This document shows positions 53,730 through 62,508 of a stretch of 63,129 nt of DNA, piece after piece. This DNA is from JBEBGV01 sp040081265 (GTDB lineage Bacteria; Acidobacteriota; Vicinamibacteria; Vicinamibacterales; UBA2999), in contig JBEBGV010000022.1 in assembly GCA_040081265.1 (NCBI GenBank), positions 1-63,129 of the forward strand, given 5' to 3'. Numbering within the stretch: the stretch's first letter is position 1; every line of letters begins with the position of its first letter. The notes under the pieces were generated by a model. It did not search any database. It had not been told where the DNA came from and saw only the letters and a program-made list of their open reading frames with translations. A program made the translations under genes and the position numbers.

Positions 53730-55427
53730 ATGAATCAGTCTGTCACGCCGGAGGCGTCTCCGGCCACGCTCGAGGTCGTACCGTTAGGCGGCCTCGGGGA
53801 ATTCGGCATGAACATGATGGCGTTGTCCTGGGAGGACACGACCATCCTGATTGATGCCGGCGTGATGTTTCCCGATCCCGATCAGCTCGGGGTCGATCTC
53901 ATCATCCCCGACTTCTCCTACCTCGAGCCACGTCGTCAGCAGGTGAAGGCCCTCGTGCTGACGCACGGCCATGAAGACCACATCGGCGCCGTGCCTCATG
54001 TCGTGCCGCTGTTCGACGGCCCCATTTACGGCACCGCCATGACGCTCGCGCTCATCGAGCCGAAGCTGGCCGAGCACGGCATCGACGCGGGCGATCGCCT
54101 GACTCGGGTCAAGCCGCGCGAAACGGTCACGGTTGGTCCGTTCACGATCGAGTTCATCCGCGTCACGCACAGCATGCCTGACTGCGTGGCCCTGGCCATC
54201 ACGACGCCGGTTGGCGTGATCATCCACACCGGCGATTTCAAGATCGATCAGACCCCGATCGACGGCGAACACTTCGACCTGCACCGGTTTGCCGAACTCG
54301 GTTCGGCGGGTGTGCTGGCGCTGTTCTCCGACAGCACGAACGTGGATCGTCGCGGGTTCACCGGCTCCGAGACCGAGGTCATCGAAGGCTTTGAAGAGGT
54401 GTTCACCAGCACGCAGGGCAAGCTGGTCGTGGCCACGTTTTCCTCGAGCATCTACCGCATCCAGGTGCTGGTCAACCTCGCCGCTCAGTTCGAGCGCAAG
54501 GTCGCGTTCGTCGGCCGGAGCCTCGTGCAGAACACCGAGGTCGCCCAGCGGCTGGGCTACCTCCGGATACCGGCCGGCCTGCAGATTCGCGACATGGACG
54601 TGCAGAACTACGCCTCGCAGGACGTGCTCTGTGTCGCCACCGGGTCGCAGGGCGAACCCCAGGCCGCCCTGTCCCGAATCGCCATCAACGACCATCGGCA
54701 CGTCAAGCTGTCCCAGGACGACACGGTGGTGTTCTCGGCGCGCGCGATCCCCGGCAATGAGAAGGCCATCGCCCGCACGATGAGTCATCTCGCCCGCCGT
54801 GGCGCCGACGTGATCACCGACACGATGAAACACGTGCATGTGTCCGGACACGCCAGCGTCGAGGAGCTGAAACTGCTCATCTCTCTGGTGCAGCCGAAGT
54901 ACTTCGTGCCCATTCATGGCGAGTATCGCCAACTGGCCCGGCATGCCCGCGTTGCCGAAGGGGTGATGCGCGGCCGCGAGCCCAGACTTCAGGTGCTGCT
55001 GGCTCAGGACGGCGACATCCTCCAGTTCGACCGCCACGGAGCACGCATCGGCGACAAGGCCCCCACCGGGCGTATTCTCATCGACGTCACCCGCGTCGGC
55101 GAGGTTGGCGACGAGGTCTTGCGCGACCGGCGTCATCTTGCCGGTGACGGCCTCGTGGTGGCGGTCGTGGCCATCAGTCGCAGCAGCGGCACGATAGTCG
55201 GCGAGCCCGAGCTGGTGTCCAGAGGCTTTGTCGTCGGAGAAGCTGACAGCGACGCGATGTTTCGCGAGGCGGCCAGCGTCATCGGCGACTGCATCGAGTC
55301 GTCCGGCATCGAGGAACGAACCGATCAGGGGCTCATGACCGAGAAACTCCGGGTCGAGCTCCGACGATTCTTGAAGAAACGGACAGGGCGGCGCCCGCTG
55401 GTGCTGCCGGTCCTGATGGAGGTGTGA
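53730..55427 (+). CDS. rnj: Ribonuclease J
   Basis: 565 residues. Metallo-beta-lactamase motif LTHGHEDHIGAVPHVV with zinc ligands, later HSMPDCVAL and HTGDFKIDQTP, then the beta-CASP domain with SGHASVEELKLLISLVQPKY and FVPIHGEYR. C-terminal domain follows. It does 5'-3' exonuclease and endonuclease RNA decay. The synteny rnjB-type gene next to ftsK/spoIIIE is shared with Bacillus. Confidence 0.95.
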   Translation: MNQSVTPEASPATLEVVPLGGLGEFGMNMMALSWEDTTILIDAGVMFPDPDQLGVDLIIPDFSYLEPRRQQVKALVLTHGHEDHIGAVPHVVPLFDGPIYGTAMTLALIEPKLAEHGIDAGDRLTRVKPRETVTVGPFTIEFIRVTHSMPDCVALAITTPVGVIIHTGDFKIDQTPIDGEHFDLHRFAELGSAGVLALFSDSTNVDRRGFTGSETEVIEGFEEVFTSTQGKLVVATFSSSIYRIQVLVNLAAQFERKVAFVGRSLVQNTEVAQRLGYLRIPAGLQIRDMDVQNYASQDVLCVATGSQGEPQAALSRIAINDHRHVKLSQDDTVVFSARAIPGNEKAIARTMSHLARRGADVITDTMKHVHVSGHASVEELKLLISLVQPKYFVPIHGEYRQLARHARVAEGVMRGREPRLQVLLAQDGDILQFDRHGARIGDKAPTGRILIDVTRVGEVGDEVLRDRRHLAGDGLVVAVVAISRSSGTIVGEPELVSRGFVVGEADSDAMFREAASVIGDCIESSGIEERTDQGLMTEKLRVELRRFLKKRTGRRPLVLPVLMEV

Positions 55428-55428
55428 C

Positions 55429-57777
55429 GTGAACGCGCGTGCCGCTGCTGAGCAGCGAATGATGAGGAACGTTGACGTGAGCGGATCCGCGGTCTCGCGC
55501 CGCGTCAGCGAAGTCATCGGTGTGGCCCTGTTTGCCGTGGCCCTGATCTGGCTGGTCTCGCTGGTCACCTACGAACCCACCGATCCCGTCTGGTTCTTCA
55601 CGTCGGGAGATGGCCATACTCCGGCGAACTTCGTCGGACGGGTCGGCGCCTTCCTCGCGGAACTGTCGTTTCAGCTCTTCGGCTATTCCGCGTATGTGAT
55701 GCCAGCCGTCATCGCAATCGCCGGCTGGCACTACTTCTGGTGTCAGGCCTTCGACGCGGCCTACACCAAGGTCGTCGGCATCGTCCTCCTGCTGACGTGC
55801 ACCAGCGCGTTCCTCAGCCTCGCCCTCGGCACGGCCGACGATGCGGGCGAGACGTTCCGGGCTGGCGGATACCTCGGCAGCTGGATCGGCGCGCAGATGG
55901 CCGAGTACTTCAACGAAACCGGTTCGGTCATCGTCATCGTCACGATGATGATGCTGGCCATTACCTTCTCGACTCAGGTGTCGTTCGGCCGGCTGTTCGC
56001 CGGCGCGAGCCAGAACTCCCGTGACCTCTCGGCGCGTGGCCTCGGCTGGTTCAGAGGCTGGCTCGACGAGCGGCGGAAGGACAAGCAGCGCCGCGAGGTC
56101 ATCGCGCGCGAGACGCAGAAGGGCAAGGCCGGCAAGGTCGCTCGGGAGGCGAAGGACGCGCCACAGGGCGACAGCGCCTCAGTCGCACGCCCGCGTCCTG
56201 GTGACATCATCGCGCCCGAAAGACCCAGGGAGGCGCCGCAGCCACCACTCGTGCGACCGCGCACGCAAGCCGTCGAGCCTGCCCTCCCCCTCACCGAGGA
56301 GAAGCCCGCGCCACGCCGGAGCGGGACGTTCACGCTGCCGCCCGCATCGCTGCTCGATCCCGCCAAGGGTGAACACAAGATCGACGAGCGCGAGCTGATG
56401 GAGTCCGCACGTCAGCTCGAGGAGAAGTGCCGCGAGTTCGCCGTCGAGGGACAGGTGGCGCAGATTCATCCGGGCCCGGTGGTCACCACGTTCGAGTTCA
56501 AGCCCGACGCGGGCGTGAAATACAGCAAGATCACCGGACTGGCCGACGATCTCAGTCTCGCCATGCAGGCCGAATCGGTCCTGATCGATCGCATCCCCGG
56601 CAAGGCGACCGTCGGCATCCAGATTCCGAACCCCAATCGCGAAGCCATCTCGCTGCGCGAGCTGCTCGAGTCTGAGGCCTATAAGCGATCGACCTCGAAG
56701 CTCACGCTGACGCTGGGCAAGACCATCCACGGTGAACCCTACGTCACCGATCTCGCGAGCATGCCGCACCTGCTGATCGCGGGATCGACCGGCACCGGCA
56801 AGTCGGTCGGGCTCAACGCCATGCTCACCAGCATCCTGTTCCGCGCCACGCCTGACGATGTGCGGATGATCATGATCGACCCGAAGCGCCTCGAACTCGG
56901 GATGTACGAAGATATTCCCCACCTCCTGACCCCGGTCGTCGTCGATCCCAAGAAGGCGGCCAACGCGCTGCGATGGGCAGTCCGGGAAATGGAGGAGCGG
57001 TACAAGTCGCTCGCAGCGGAAGGGGTCCGCAACATCGAGCAGTACAACCGCAACATCAAGCGGCTGATCGACGAGGGCCAGGCTCCGGAAGGTGAAGCCC
57101 CGAAAACGCTTCCCTTCATCATCGTGGTGATCGATGAGCTGGCCGACCTGATGATGGTCGCAGGCAAAGAGGTCGAAGAGTCGATCGTGCGACTCGCACA
57201 GATGGCGCGCGCCGTCGGCATCCACCTCATCCTGGCGACGCAGCGCCCATCGGTGGACGTCATCACCGGCCTGATCAAAGCCAACATGCCGGCACGCGTC
57301 TCGTTCCGTGTTTCGTCCAAGACCGATTCGCGCACCATTCTCGATGCCAACGGCGCCGAACAGCTTCTCGGCAAGGGCGACATGCTCTTCATGCCGCCGG
57401 CGTCATCGCGCTGTGTCCGGCTGCACGGACCGTACATCTCCGAACAGGAGAGCGCACGCCTCGCCAGCTTCCTGCGCAAGCAGGGCAAGCCGTCCTTCGA
57501 CGATGCGATCACGGCCGAGGAAGAGAAGGCCGGACCCGGCAGCATCGAGTACGACAAGGATGAGCTCTACGACGAGGCGGCGCGCATCGTCGTCAGCGCC
57601 GGGCAGGTGTCGATTTCGTATCTCCAGCGGAAGATGCGGATCGGGTTCAGCCGCGCCGCTCGCCTGGTCGACATGATGGAGGCCGAAGGCCTCGTCTCAG
57701 CCGGCGCTGGCGGCAAGGCGCGCGAGGTTCTGGTTGACCGCAACTACTTTGAGGAAATCGATGATCACCCACGCTGA
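55429..57777 (+). CDS. ftsK: DNA translocase FtsK/SpoIIIE
   Basis: 782 residues from GTG 55429, one base after the rnj stop. Four membrane helices in the first 190 residues, a charged/Pro linker (about 195-310), motor domain with Walker A GSTGTGKSVGLN (near 453) and Walker B with IIVVIDELADLMMV, and the C-terminal gamma winged helix (VSISYLQRKMRIGFSRAARL) that reads KOPS-type sequences. It pumps chromosome dimers through the septum. It overlaps the amidase gene by 17 bases. Confidence 0.96.
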   Translation: MNARAAAEQRMMRNVDVSGSAVSRRVSEVIGVALFAVALIWLVSLVTYEPTDPVWFFTSGDGHTPANFVGRVGAFLAELSFQLFGYSAYVMPAVIAIAGWHYFWCQAFDAAYTKVVGIVLLLTCTSAFLSLALGTADDAGETFRAGGYLGSWIGAQMAEYFNETGSVIVIVTMMMLAITFSTQVSFGRLFAGASQNSRDLSARGLGWFRGWLDERRKDKQRREVIARETQKGKAGKVAREAKDAPQGDSASVARPRPGDIIAPERPREAPQPPLVRPRTQAVEPALPLTEEKPAPRRSGTFTLPPASLLDPAKGEHKIDERELMESARQLEEKCREFAVEGQVAQIHPGPVVTTFEFKPDAGVKYSKITGLADDLSLAMQAESVLIDRIPGKATVGIQIPNPNREAISLRELLESEAYKRSTSKLTLTLGKTIHGEPYVTDLASMPHLLIAGSTGTGKSVGLNAMLTSILFRATPDDVRMIMIDPKRLELGMYEDIPHLLTPVVVDPKKAANALRWAVREMEERYKSLAAEGVRNIEQYNRNIKRLIDEGQAPEGEAPKTLPFIIVVIDELADLMMVAGKEVEESIVRLAQMARAVGIHLILATQRPSVDVITGLIKANMPARVSFRVSSKTDSRTILDANGAEQLLGKGDMLFMPPASSRCVRLHGPYISEQESARLASFLRKQGKPSFDDAITAEEEKAGPGSIEYDKDELYDEAARIVVSAGQVSISYLQRKMRIGFSRAARLVDMMEAEGLVSAGAGGKAREVLVDRNYFEEIDDHPR

Positions 57778-59713
57778 CCGCTTGCGCGTCCCCGGCGTGC
57801 TGGTCCTCGTCCTTGCGGCATTCGTGTCGACCGGCGTGCTCGTCGCGCAGGAGTCACCGGCGTCTGCCCTGTTCGACGACGCCAGGACAATGGAGGCGAC
57901 ACTCCGCAAGGAGATTGGTGTCTATCGTTCGGGAATGCCCTTTCTGCCGCTGGTGCGACGCGCCCGTATTCTCGTGGGCACGTACGAGGACATCGCCCGT
58001 CTGTTTCCAGGCGGCAGCTATGCCGACAAGGCGCTGTGGCAGGGCGCCAGTCTCGCCGCCGATGTCTTCGACGTGTTCAAGGACAATGCCGACCGCGCCT
58101 CGGCCGTGCGCCTGACGGAACTGCTCGACACACGATACGCCTCGAGTCCATTCCTCGTGCAGGCGCATCGACGAGTCGGCACTCTTGCCCTCGCGCCAGC
58201 GTCGACCGGGCCTGCGTCACAGTCCACTCCCCCGGTTTCACTTTCGCCGGCGCCTCTGGTCAGCCCGGAGGAGACGGCGGCCGCGGCCCCGCCCGCTGCA
58301 CCGGCCCGACCGGTTGCCAGAGTCCCTGCGACAAGTGCCGTCACACGTACAACCACCACTGCGGCAACGACGGCAACCACAACGCTGCAGGCCATTCATC
58401 GAGAGGTTCTGCCCGACGTCCTGCGCGTCAGCATCGAACTCGACCGCGAAATTCCGTTCCACGAGGAGCGTCTCGACGGACCCTCGCGCGTGTTCGTAGA
58501 CCTGAAGAATACTCGAGCAGCGAGCACTGTTCAGGACGCGCGGTTCAGTTTCGAGGATGACGTCGTTCGTCAGATTCGCGTCGGGCGACAGCTGGATCGC
58601 CGTATCCGGGTCGTGCTCGACCTCGAGCATGCGCCGGCGCACAACATCTACACGCGCTACAACCCGTTCCGAATCGTGATCGACTTCGAACGCGAACTCG
58701 GCGCGATCACGTCCCGCACGCTCGACGCCGTGCCCGCTGTCGCTGTCGCCGCGCCTCCCGCGGTGAAGGCGCCCACTCCCCAACCATCGCCGGCACCCGC
58801 GCCTGCCGCGACCGCTGCCGTGCCTCATGTGGCGGCCAGTGTGACGCCACCAGCGACACCACCAGCGACACCACCAGCGACTCTCCCGGCGCCTCCTCCT
58901 GCGATCCCTGCGGCGCCGGTTGTCGCCGTTCCACCTGTGGCGGTCGCGCGTGAGCCGCAGCCGCCGCTGGTCGCCCCGCCTTCAAGGCCCGGTGGACTCT
59001 CGATGTCGCGGCAACTTGGCCTTGGGGTGGGGCGAGTGGTGATTGATCCCGGACACGGCGGCCATGATCCGGGGGCCAAGCAGGGCGACGTCGCTGAAGC
59101 GGAGCTCGTGCTCGATGTCGCTCTCCGCCTCGAGCAGCTCCTGCAGAAGGAAGGGATTGAGGTTGTCCTCACCCGCCGGACCAACACCTATGTTGCACTC
59201 GAGGAACGTCCGGCGATTGCCCTGCGCGAGGAAGCCGACTTGTACCTGTCGATTCACGCTAACGCGAGCTCGGACCGCCGGGTACGCGGAGTTGAGACCT
59301 ACATCCTGAACTTCGCTCCCAACGCGCAGAGTGCGGCGGTCGCCGCGCGCGAGAACCGCGGTTCGTCCCGCACGATGAGCAGCCTTCCCGACATCGTCAA
59401 GACCATTGCCCTGAACAACAAAATCTACGAGTCACGCGATCTCGCCAGGCAGGTGCAGGCGTCGCTGGTCGAAAAGCTGAGCAAGGGAAATCCTGCGCTG
59501 CGCAATCTGGGTGTGAAGCAGGCGCCGTTTGCCGTGCTGGTAGGCACCGACATGCCCAGCATCCTTGCGGAAATCGGCTTCATCACCAACAAGCAGGACG
59601 CCGCCCTCGTGAAGACCGCCGTCTATCGTCAGCAGATCGCCGAAGCGCTCTCCAGCGGCATCCTGCGGTATCAGAAGGCGCTCAAGCCGGTACAGATCGC
59701 GCAGGGACAGTAA
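57761..59713 (+). CDS. amiC: N-acetylmuramoyl-L-alanine amidase with AMIN domain
   Basis: 650 residues from ATG 57761, GAGGA six bases upstream. Signal peptide (VPGVLVLVLAAFVSTGVLVA), a helical TPR-like segment (about 30-150), a Pro/Ala linker, AMIN domain (DVLRVSIELDREIPFHEERL onward, about 225-325), a second Pro linker with four-residue repeats, then amidase_3 with zinc ligands in IDPGHGGHDPG, LYLSIHANAS and SILAEIGFITN. It cleaves septal peptidoglycan during cell separation. The overlap with ftsK couples division DNA transport and wall splitting. Confidence 0.94.
   Translation: MITHADRLRVPGVLVLVLAAFVSTGVLVAQESPASALFDDARTMEATLRKEIGVYRSGMPFLPLVRRARILVGTYEDIARLFPGGSYADKALWQGASLAADVFDVFKDNADRASAVRLTELLDTRYASSPFLVQAHRRVGTLALAPASTGPASQSTPPVSLSPAPLVSPEETAAAAPPAAPARPVARVPATSAVTRTTTTAATTATTTLQAIHREVLPDVLRVSIELDREIPFHEERLDGPSRVFVDLKNTRAASTVQDARFSFEDDVVRQIRVGRQLDRRIRVVLDLEHAPAHNIYTRYNPFRIVIDFERELGAITSRTLDAVPAVAVAAPPAVKAPTPQPSPAPAPAATAAVPHVAASVTPPATPPATPPATLPAPPPAIPAAPVVAVPPVAVAREPQPPLVAPPSRPGGLSMSRQLGLGVGRVVIDPGHGGHDPGAKQGDVAEAELVLDVALRLEQLLQKEGIEVVLTRRTNTYVALEERPAIALREEADLYLSIHANASSDRRVRGVETYILNFAPNAQSAAVAARENRGSSRTMSSLPDIVKTIALNNKIYESRDLARQVQASLVEKLSKGNPALRNLGVKQAPFAVLVGTDMPSILAEIGFITNKQDAALVKTAVYRQQIAEALSSGILRYQKALKPVQIAQGQ
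58847..58882 (+). repeat. 12-base tandem repeat inside the amidase linker
   Basis: Three copies of CCACCAGCGACA (last base T in the third) encode TPPA-type repeats in the second Pro-rich linker. The copy number probably varies between strains. Confidence 0.85.
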
Positions 59714-59755
59714 CAGTCGGCAGTCGGCAGTCGGCAGTTGGCAGTTGGCAGTTGG
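59714..59755 (+). repeat. Heptanucleotide tandem repeat
   Basis: Three copies of CAGTCGG followed by three of CAGTTGG and a partial seventh. It fills the gap between the convergent amidase and small membrane protein genes. Confidence 0.9.
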
Positions 59756-59758
59756 CGG

Positions 59759-59992
59759 TTACTGGATGTGCAGGCGGACATGACTGGGTTCGGTCACGCC
59801 GTTGTTCTTCGCCGCGTCCCGTCTCTTGCGCAGGATGATCACGCCGCCGACGATGGCTCCGACCAGGAGCGCGGCGCCAAGGATGACGCCGACCAGGTTG
59901 ACCGCAGAGAGAAGGACGCTCCCGTAGGAAATCTCCGGAGTCGCGTCCGGCTGCTTCACGACCTCGACGACGATGGGATTCTGCTGGGGCAT
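59759..59992 (-). CDS. Small single-span membrane protein
   Basis: 77 residues: an N-terminal soluble part (MPQQNPIVVEVVKQPDATPE), one membrane helix (SAVNLVGVILGAALLVGAIV) and a basic tail (LRKRRDAAKNNG), giving a positive-inside topology. No family recognised. It is 17 bases downstream of pepA in the same direction and probably co-transcribed. The start and tail fit normal codon use, so it is likely real. Confidence 0.65.
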   Translation of the reverse strand: MPQQNPIVVEVVKQPDATPEISYGSVLLSAVNLVGVILGAALLVGAIVGGVIILRKRRDAAKNNGVTEPSHVRLHIQ

Positions 59993-60009
59993 CAGAGGCC
60001 GCGCGGGGG

Positions 60010-61527
60010 CTACAGCTTACCCCACGATGGAGACGCGAGCGCGAGCTCGACCAGCGTCCGCACACCGAAACCAGTAGCGCCCTTCGGCTGATACGGTTTC
60101 GCGTCTTCGGCCCAGGCCGGGCCGGCGATGTCCAGGTGGACCCACGGCAACCCGCCGGTGAATTCCTTGACGAACACCGCTCCGACGCTGGCAGACCCCC
60201 ATCGGGTACCTTGATTGGTGAAGTCGGCGATGTCGCTCTTCAACTGGTCCATGTAGTCATCAAAGTCGGGCATGGGCCACGAACGGTCGCCCGCACGCTC
60301 GCTGGCACGCAGCACCTCGTCTCGCCAGGCGAGCGGGGTGCCGAAGAGTCCGGCCGTCCCCAGTCCCAGCGCGACCACGCAGCCGCCGGTGAGCGTCGCC
60401 ACGTCGACAAGGTGCGTGACCTTCTGCTGACGCGCGTACCAGAGTGCGTCGCCCAGCACGAGGCGTCCCTCGGCGTCGGTGTTGATCACCTCGACAGTCT
60501 TTCCTTCAGCGCTGGTGATCACGTCACCAGGCTTGAGGGCCCGACCGCCCGGCATGTTCTCAGCGGAGGCAATGACCGCAGTGACCCGCACGGGCGCGCC
60601 GAGCCTGGCGATGGCGGTCATCGCCCCGATCACCGCCGCACCGCCGGACATGTCGTCCTTCATGCGATCCATCTTGTCGGCGGGCTTGAGCGAGATCCCG
60701 CCGGTGTCGAAGGTAATACCCTTGCCCACCAGGCCCAGATGCACGTCGGGGGCGAGATTGGTCGCCGGCTCGTAGCGGAGAACGATGAGACGCGGCGGCT
60801 CGCTGCTGCCCTGACCGACGCCCAGCAGAAGTCCCATCTTCAACTCGGCAATGCGGAGCTCGTCGAGAACGTCCACCGTCACACCCGCAGCCACAGCCAC
60901 CGCACGCGCACGCTCGGCGAACACCCGTGGCGTGAGCGCGTTCCCGGGCTCGTTCGAAAGTGACCGGGAGATGTTGGTGCACTCGCCGATCACGCGTCCG
61001 CGTTCGAGCGCCTCAGCCATGTCGCCGGAAACAGAGGCAATCCGTATCTGTACGGTCTCGAGCCACGTGGTGGCGGAGTCCTTCGTCTTGTAGGACGCTC
61101 CGTCGAAGTTCGCAAGGACGACGCCTTCAGCGACCGCCTGAACCGCGACTGGTCCTGGGACCGCTGAGGCTGGAAGGAGGAGCGCTATCCGCGACGCGCG
61201 TCGCTGCCGGGCGGCAAGGCCGGCGGTCGTGCCCAGCCGGCGGAGCCGGTCACGGTCAAGGTCTGCGCGCTTCCCCACCCCCACAAACAGCAGCCGGGGC
61301 GTCTTCCACCCGCTGACCGGCATGGGGCCAAACGCCTCATAAGGCTCGGCTTTGAACTCCTTGCGCTCCCGTGCGCGTGCCATCTCACCGCCCACGGCCG
61401 CATCGAGCGCCGGGTCGTCGAGGGCGGGATCGTCCTCGAATGCAGGAATGAGCAGGAGGTCAGCGTCGAGGTCGTGGGCCGCGCCCGTGACCAGCGTCAG
61501 TGCCGGTGTCTGATGAACGCTATGCAT
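60010..61527 (-). CDS. pepA: Leucyl aminopeptidase PepA
   Basis: 505 residues. M17 signature NTDAEGRLVLGDAL, metal-binding GKGITFDTGGISLKPADKMD with DDMSGGAAVIGAM. The N-terminal domain is a macro-like fold as in PepA. Di-metal cytoplasmic exopeptidase that releases N-terminal residues from peptides, in keeping with the peptide importer elsewhere in the window. Confidence 0.95.
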   Translation of the reverse strand: MHSVHQTPALTLVTGAAHDLDADLLLIPAFEDDPALDDPALDAAVGGEMARARERKEFKAEPYEAFGPMPVSGWKTPRLLFVGVGKRADLDRDRLRRLGTTAGLAARQRRASRIALLLPASAVPGPVAVQAVAEGVVLANFDGASYKTKDSATTWLETVQIRIASVSGDMAEALERGRVIGECTNISRSLSNEPGNALTPRVFAERARAVAVAAGVTVDVLDELRIAELKMGLLLGVGQGSSEPPRLIVLRYEPATNLAPDVHLGLVGKGITFDTGGISLKPADKMDRMKDDMSGGAAVIGAMTAIARLGAPVRVTAVIASAENMPGGRALKPGDVITSAEGKTVEVINTDAEGRLVLGDALWYARQQKVTHLVDVATLTGGCVVALGLGTAGLFGTPLAWRDEVLRASERAGDRSWPMPDFDDYMDQLKSDIADFTNQGTRWGSASVGAVFVKEFTGGLPWVHLDIAGPAWAEDAKPYQPKGATGFGVRTLVELALASPSWGKL

Positions 61528-61535
61528 GCCATCGC

Positions 61536-61564
61536 TTGTGGCCCGCCAGATGCGGGCTTAGAAT
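61536..61564 (+). promoter_or_regulatory. Promoter of the PKD-like protein gene
   Basis: TTGTGG (61536-61541), 17-base spacer, TAGAAT (61559-61564), 30 bases before the ATG at 61595. Confidence 0.55.
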
Positions 61565-61594
61565 CAGTGTCAGAAACTGCACTGGAGCATCGCC

Positions 61595-62041
61595 ATGATC
61601 CGTCACTTGCTCAGCCCTTGCGCAGCGGCCGCTCTCACCGCAGCCCTGCTGGTCTCAGGACCCGCGTGGGGGCAGCAGCGTGAAGGCGAATCCGGCGACC
61701 GAAAACCCAGTCTATCACTCAGGGTCACGCCTCCTCTGGGCTTCACGCCCCTGCGCGTGCGCGTGTCGGCCGAGCTCCGAGGTGGAGCCGATGACTATGC
61801 CGACCTCTACTGCCCGACGATCGAATGGGACTGGGGCGACGGCACCGCCTCGGAGAACACCGAAGACTGCGACCCCTACGAAGCCGGCAAGAGCCAGGTG
61901 CGCCGGCGGTATGGCGTCGATCACGTCTACCGTGACCCTGGGGGTTTCAAGGTGTCAATTCGGCTGAAACAGAAGTCGCGTCTCATCTCTTCAAGTTCCG
62001 TCATCGTCCAGGTCAGGGCCGGTGCGGGGCAGAGCGAGTAG
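61595..62041 (+). CDS. Small secreted PKD-like protein
   Basis: 148 residues. Signal peptide (AAALTAALLVSGPAWGQ). The mature part matches a PKD/chitinase-type beta sandwich: LSLRVTPPLGFTPLRVRVSA, IEWDWGDGTASENTEDCDPY, RYGVDHVYRDPGGFKVSIRL. Such domains mediate protein or carbohydrate contact on the surface. Two cysteines may form a disulphide. It precedes a likely polysaccharide gene cluster. GGAG seven bases upstream of the ATG. Confidence 0.8.
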   Translation: MIRHLLSPCAAAALTAALLVSGPAWGQQREGESGDRKPSLSLRVTPPLGFTPLRVRVSAELRGGADDYADLYCPTIEWDWGDGTASENTEDCDPYEAGKSQVRRRYGVDHVYRDPGGFKVSIRLKQKSRLISSSSVIVQVRAGAGQSE

Positions 62042-62043
62042 AT

Positions 62044-62508
62044 CTGAGCCACGTCCCCACTCCAGACCCTGTCTCCGTCGATGCGGTCACGTCGGAGCTG
62101 CAGGCGCGTGTACGAGAACGCGTCCGACAGGATCTGCTCCGTCACGGCGCGTCCAGGGCGCTGCAGGACCCTGCACTCTTTGCGGACCTCGACGCGTTGC
62201 TCAGGAACGCGGTCAGCCGTAGCCGTCCCGCGTCGCTGCTGATGCCCGAGTTGATGGGCGACCCGTCGACCTGGCGTCTCGAAACGGCGATGCGCGTGAC
62301 GTCGCACCGCAGTGGCGCGGTGGCCTCGTCGCTCGTGTTCGTCAAGCAACGCCTGCTGCTGCCGATCCTCCGATGGCTGTTCGAGTACAGCCGCGACAAC
62401 TTCGAGCGGCAGCAACGGGTCAACGACGTCCTCTTCGCCTGCGTCCAGGAACTCGCGATCGAGAATGCCCGCCTGCGGCAGGACCTCGCGCAGCGGCCCC
62501 CGGTGTGA
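62044..62508 (+). CDS. Hypothetical protein coupled to a glycosyltransferase, CTG start
   Basis: 154 residues from CTG 62044, two bases after the previous stop. The frame has no ATG, GTG or TTG between the upstream stop (61933) and TTG 62197, which would remove a third of the protein. Composition suggests mostly helices: SELQARVRERVRQDLLRHG, LRNAVSRSRPASLLMPELMG, then LLLPILRWLFEYSRDNFERQ and a C-terminal coil (VNDVLFACVQELAIENARLR). The VKQRLLLPILRW segment and final coil resemble small proteins found beside glycosyltransferases in polysaccharide clusters. The stop overlaps the next GTG. The function is unknown. Confidence 0.6.
   Translation: MSHVPTPDPVSVDAVTSELQARVRERVRQDLLRHGASRALQDPALFADLDALLRNAVSRSRPASLLMPELMGDPSTWRLETAMRVTSHRSGAVASSLVFVKQRLLLPILRWLFEYSRDNFERQQRVNDVLFACVQELAIENARLRQDLAQRPPV

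Noticed and set aside
53784..55568. Long open frame (594 codons) on the minus strand opposite rnj
   Set aside because: It is antisense to a clearly conserved RNase J gene, has Arg/His/Asp-rich composition without domains, and arises from high-GC third positions.
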